Below are positions 60,580-64,000 of a DNA stretch of 64,000 nt, one piece after another (positions within the stretch are counted from its first letter, which is position 1; each line of letters begins with the position of its first letter). The notes under the pieces are model-generated. The model worked only from the letters and a program-made list of their open reading frames with translations. It was not told the origin of the DNA and did no database searches. The stretch lies in assembly GCF_021029445.1 (NCBI RefSeq), contig NZ_CP072610.1, positions 868,001-932,000 on the forward strand, in the 5' to 3' direction. Made by a program: the position numbers and the translations under genes. This stretch comes from Pseudomonas wenzhouensis. Its GTDB lineage: Bacteria > Pseudomonadota > Gammaproteobacteria > Pseudomonadales > Pseudomonadaceae.

Positions 60580-61338
60580 ATGGCCATTGCCCTGCCCACC
60601 CTAGTGGAAGAAGCTGACGCCTTTCTTAATGCGTCGCGTATCAGTGACTACTGCCCCAATGGCCTGCAGGTCGAGGGGCGCCCGCAGGTCAGCCGTATCG
60701 TCAGCGGCGTTACCGCGAGCCAGGCATTGATCGAGGCCGCCATCGACGCCAAGGCCGATGTGCTGCTGGTGCATCACGGCTACTTCTGGAATGGCGAAAA
60801 CCCCTGCGTCACCGGCATGAAGCAGCGTCGCCTGAAAGCGCTGCTGGCGCATGACATCAGCCTGCTGGCCTATCACCTGCCGCTGGATGTGCACCCCGAG
60901 GTGGGCAACAACGTGCAGCTTGCACGTCAACTCGGCATCGTCGTCGAAGGCCCGCTGGAGCCGGAAAACCCGCGTACCGTTGGCCTTGTCGGCTCACTGG
61001 CCGAGCCGGTGAGCGCCGCCGATTTTGCCCGGCACATCCAGCAGGTGCTCGGGCGCGAGCCGCTGCTGGTTGCGGGAGACGGGCTGATCCGCCGCGTTGG
61101 CTGGTGCACGGGCGGCGGCCAGGGCTATATCGACCAGGCGATTGCCGCCGGGGTCGACCTGTACCTGACCGGTGAAGCCTCCGAGCAGACCTTCCACAGC
61201 GCGCGTGAGAATGGCTTGAGCTTCATCGCTGCCGGTCATCACGCCACCGAGCGCTACGGCGTGCAGGCGCTGGGTGATTATCTGGCACGGCGTTTCGCCC
61301 TCGAACACCTGTTCATCGACTGCCCGAATCCGATCTGA
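60580..61338 (+). CDS. Nif3-like dinuclear metal-center protein
   Basis: A 252-residue protein of the Nif3/YbgI family, often annotated GTP cyclohydrolase I type 2. Metal ligands appear in L-L-V-H-H-G-Y-F-W, Y-H-L-P-L-D and G-H-H-A-T-E-R-Y-G. The physiological substrate is uncertain. Same position as in P. aeruginosa between algW and cysD. Confidence 0.93.
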   Translation: MAIALPTLVEEADAFLNASRISDYCPNGLQVEGRPQVSRIVSGVTASQALIEAAIDAKADVLLVHHGYFWNGENPCVTGMKQRRLKALLAHDISLLAYHLPLDVHPEVGNNVQLARQLGIVVEGPLEPENPRTVGLVGSLAEPVSAADFARHIQQVLGREPLLVAGDGLIRRVGWCTGGGQGYIDQAIAAGVDLYLTGEASEQTFHSARENGLSFIAAGHHATERYGVQALGDYLARRFALEHLFIDCPNPI

Positions 61339-61340
61339 AT

Positions 61341-61362
61341 CGCCCGAACGGGCAGGTATAAT
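61341..61362 (+). promoter_or_regulatory. Promoter region of cysD
   Basis: TATAAT at 61357-61362 with no good -35, as expected for an activator-dependent (CysB-type) promoter. A small dyad (GCCCGAACGGGC) lies just upstream and could also be the 3' hairpin of the preceding gene. Confidence 0.45.
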
Positions 61363-61470
61363 GCTAGATCGTTTCGGTCTAACCGGCGCCCTGAGTATAA
61401 GCAGACGCTGTGATAGAGTGCGCGCTCGTCCACGGCCCGCCGGCCCCATAACAGCAAACCGTGAGTAGCC

Positions 61471-62388
61471 ATGCTCGACAAATTGACCCATCTGAAGCAG
61501 CTGGAGGCGGAAAGCATCCACATCATTCGTGAAGTGGCCGCCGAATTCGACAACCCGGTGATGCTCTATTCCATCGGCAAGGACTCCGCCGTGATGCTGC
61601 ATCTGGCCCGTAAGGCGTTCTTCCCTGGCAAGCTGCCGTTCCCGGTGCTGCACGTCGATACCCGCTGGAAGTTCCAGGAGATGTACCGCTTCCGCGAGAA
61701 GATGGTCAGTGAATATGGCCTGGAGTTGCTGACCCACATCAACCCCGATGGTGTGGCGCAGGGCATGAACCCCTTCACCTACGGCAGTGCCAAGCACACC
61801 GACGTGATGAAGACCGAAGGTCTCAAGCAGGCGCTGGACAAGTACGGCTTCGATGCCGCTTTCGGCGGTGCGCGTCGTGATGAAGAAAAATCCCGTGCCA
61901 AGGAACGCGTGTATTCCTTCCGTGACAGCAAGCACCGCTGGGATCCGAAGAACCAGCGCCCCGAGCTGTGGAGCGTGTACAACGGCAAGGTCAAGAAGGG
62001 CGAGTCGATCCGCGTCTTCCCGCTGTCCAACTGGACCGAGCTGGACATCTGGCAATACATCTACTTGGAACAGATCCCGATCGTGCCGCTGTACTTCGCT
62101 GCCGAGCGCGAAGTGATCGAGAAGAACGGCACGCTGATCATGATCGACGACGAGCGCATCCTCGAGCACCTGTCGGACGAAGAGAAAGCCCGGATCACCA
62201 AGAAGATGGTGCGCTTCCGTACCCTCGGCTGCTACCCGCTGACCGGTGCGGTGGAATCCACCGCCACCACGCTGCCGGAAATCATCCAGGAGATGCTCCT
62301 GACCAAGACCAGCGAACGCCAGGGCCGGGTCATCGACCACGACCAGGCGGGTTCGATGGAAGAGAAGAAACGTCAGGGCTATTTCTGA
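61471..62388 (+). CDS. cysD: Sulfate adenylyltransferase subunit CysD
   Basis: A 305-residue PP-loop enzyme. [12 protein letters not shown] binds ATP. With CysN it activates sulfate to APS. The gene starts 109 bp after TATAAT and is followed by cysNC after 12 bp. Confidence 0.97.
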   Translation: MLDKLTHLKQLEAESIHIIREVAAEFDNPVMLYSIGKDSAVMLHLARKAFFPGKLPFPVLHVDTRWKFQEMYRFREKMVSEYGLELLTHINPDGVAQGMNPFTYGSAKHTDVMKTEGLKQALDKYGFDAAFGGARRDEEKSRAKERVYSFRDSKHRWDPKNQRPELWSVYNGKVKKGESIRVFPLSNWTELDIWQYIYLEQIPIVPLYFAAEREVIEKNGTLIMIDDERILEHLSDEEKARITKKMVRFRTLGCYPLTGAVESTATTLPEIIQEMLLTKTSERQGRVIDHDQAGSMEEKKRQGYF

Positions 62389-62400
62389 GGATCGCGCACC

Positions 62401-64000
62401 ATGAGTCACCAATCCGATTTGATCAGCCAGGACATTCTCGCTTACCTGGCCCAGCACGAGCGCAAGGAACTGCTGCGCTTTCTCACCTGCGGCAACGTCG
62501 ATGACGGCAAGAGCACGCTGATCGGCCGCCTGCTGCATGATTCCAAGATGATCTATGAGGATCATCTTGAGGCCATCACCAAGGACTCGAAGAAGGTCGG
62601 CACCACCGGCGATGACATCGACCTGGCACTGCTGGTCGACGGCCTGCAGGCCGAGCGCGAGCAGGGCATCACCATCGATGTGGCCTACCGTTACTTCAGC
62701 ACCGCCAAGCGCAAGTTCATCATCGCTGACACCCCCGGCCATGAGCAGTACACGCGCAACATGGCCACCGGCGCTTCGACCTGCGACCTGGCCATCATCC
62801 TGATCGACGCTCGTTACGGCGTGCAGACCCAGACCCGCCGGCACAGCTTTATCGCCTCGCTGCTGGGCATCAAGCACATCGTCGTCGCCGTCAACAAGAT
62901 GGACCTGAAGGACTTCGATCAGGGCGTGTTCGAGCAGATCAAGGCCGACTACCTGGCCTTCGCCGAGAAGATCGGCCTGCGCCCGACCACCCTCGAGTTC
63001 GTGCCGATGTCGGCGCTCAAGGGCGACAACGTGGTCAACAAGTCCGAGCGCTCGCCCTGGTACACCGGGCAGTCGCTGATGGAAATTCTCGAGAGCGTCG
63101 AAGTGGCGGGCGACCGCAATTTCGACGACCTGCGCTTCCCGGTGCAGTACGTCAACCGTCCGAACCTGAACTTCCGCGGTTTCGCCGGCACTCTGGCCAG
63201 TGGCATCGTGCGCAAGGGCGATGAAGTGCTGGCTTTGCCGTCGGGCAAGAGCAGCCGGGTCAAATCCATCGTCACCTTCGAGGGCGAGCTGGGGCACGCC
63301 GGCCCGGGCCAGGCCATTACCCTGACCCTGGAAGACGAGATCGACGTGTCCCGTGGCGACATGCTGGTGCACGCCGACAACCGTCCGCAGGTCAGCGACA
63401 GCTTCGAGGCCATGCTGGTGTGGATGGGCGAAGATCCGATGCTGCCGGGCAAGAAATACGACATCAAACGCGCCACCAGCTACGTGCCGGGCTCGATCCC
63501 GAGCATCGTCCATCGCGTCGACGTGAACACCCTGGAGCAGGGCGCTGCCAGCGAGCTGAAACTCAACGAGATTGGCCGGGTCAAGGTCGCCCTGGATGCG
63601 CCGATTGCTCTGGATGGCTACGAGTACAACCGCACCACTGGCGCCTTTATCGTCATTGACCGCCTGACCAATGGCACCGTCGGCGCTGGCATGATCATCG
63701 CCGATCCGGTTAGCCATGGCGGCGGTCAGCATGGCCGTCTGGCGCACGTATCGACCGAGGAGCGTGCCTCGCGCTTTGGCCAGCAGCCGGCCACCGTGCT
63801 GTTCAGCGGCCTGTCCGGCGCTGGCAAGAGCACCCTGGCCTATGCGGTCGAGCGCAAGCTGTTTGACATGGGCCGTGCGGTGTACGTGCTCGATGGCCAG
63901 AACCTGCGCCACGACCTGAACAAGGGCCTGCCGCAGGATCGCGCCGGACGCGCCGAGAACTGGCGTCGTGCCGCGCACGTCGCGCGTCAGTTCAACGAGG
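62401..64000 (+). CDS. cysNC: Bifunctional CysN/CysC, truncated by window edge
   Basis: The first 533 codons of a fused enzyme. The CysN part (about 1-440) is a GTPase with [17 protein letters not shown] and N-K-M-D; the CysC part begins near 445 with the APS-kinase P-loop G-L-S-G-A-G-K-S-T and D-G-Q-N-L-R-H-D. It couples APS formation to GTP hydrolysis and then makes PAPS. The remaining about 100 codons lie outside the window. Confidence 0.97.
   Translation, partial: MSHQSDLISQDILAYLAQHERKELLRFLTCGNVDDGKSTLIGRLLHDSKMIYEDHLEAITKDSKKVGTTGDDIDLALLVDGLQAEREQGITIDVAYRYFSTAKRKFIIADTPGHEQYTRNMATGASTCDLAIILIDARYGVQTQTRRHSFIASLLGIKHIVVAVNKMDLKDFDQGVFEQIKADYLAFAEKIGLRPTTLEFVPMSALKGDNVVNKSERSPWYTGQSLMEILESVEVAGDRNFDDLRFPVQYVNRPNLNFRGFAGTLASGIVRKGDEVLALPSGKSSRVKSIVTFEGELGHAGPGQAITLTLEDEIDVSRGDMLVHADNRPQVSDSFEAMLVWMGEDPMLPGKKYDIKRATSYVPGSIPSIVHRVDVNTLEQGAASELKLNEIGRVKVALDAPIALDGYEYNRTTGAFIVIDRLTNGTVGAGMIIADPVSHGGGQHGRLAHVSTEERASRFGQQPATVLFSGLSGAGKSTLAYAVERKLFDMGRAVYVLDGQNLRHDLNKGLPQDRAGRAENWRRAAHVARQFNE

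Noticed and set aside
60994..63978. A 994-codon open frame on the minus strand
   Set aside because: It runs antisense to the Nif3-like gene, cysD and cysNC, which have clear motifs. High GC content leaves long open frames opposite real genes. No start site or known domain is seen.

Overview
The window is one contiguous, high-GC, gene-dense piece of a Pseudomonas chromosome, most likely of the P. mendocina/P. oleovorans (Ectopseudomonas) type. From about 21.4 kb to the right edge the gene order closely follows what I recall of the P. aeruginosa PA4495-PA4442 block. The REP palindromes with GTAG heads also fit this genus. About 65 protein genes are supported. I saw no tRNA, rRNA, CRISPR array, prophage, integron or IS element. 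The last gene (cysNC) runs off the right edge.

Left part (0-15 kb), accessory and stress functions. A DUF2218 gene and an NAD(P)-binding oxidoreductase stand opposite a LysR regulator, followed by a RIO-family kinase. A copper-efflux locus comes next: copA-cueR, a small secreted protein and copZ, with two CueR-type operators. A TetR regulator is divergent from a Bcr/CflA drug exporter. Then come a DUF411 protein, a DUF4345 membrane protein, trmA, a purine permease, ada, and a response-regulator/HD-GYP-like protein whose catalytic positions are lost.

Middle part (15-31 kb). A complete dipeptide ABC transporter (dppABCDF) is followed by a SIMPL-domain gene and the redox two-component pair roxSR. 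An AEC permease, a carboxymuconolactone-decarboxylase-like protein and a calcium/sodium exchanger follow. An RlpA-like lipoprotein lies next to gatCAB, the amidotransferase for Asn-/Gln-tRNA.

Right part (31-64 kb), cell-envelope and housekeeping core. It holds mreBCD-maf-rng-yhdP-nitrilase-tldD, then darP(yjgA) and pmbA(tldE). The minus-strand block kdsD-kdsC-lptC-lptA-lptB-rpoN-hpf-ptsN-rapZ-NPr joins Kdo synthesis, LPS transport, sigma-54 and the nitrogen PTS. Divergent from it is mlaFEDCB-ibaG-murA-hisG-hisD-hisC. algW, a Nif3-like gene and cysD-cysNC (sulfate activation) close the window.

The most noteworthy signals are not a new gene system but sequence-level oddities. REP elements are built into coding sequences: a 54-nt REP pair lies in frame inside a lipoprotein signal peptide, and REP GTAG heads supply the UAG stop codons of two genes. 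mreC appears to start at ATT behind a strong ribosome-binding site. yhdP has no usual start codon that would keep its membrane anchor. A signalling protein has lost its key residues in both domains. A small secreted protein of unknown function sits between two CueR operators.
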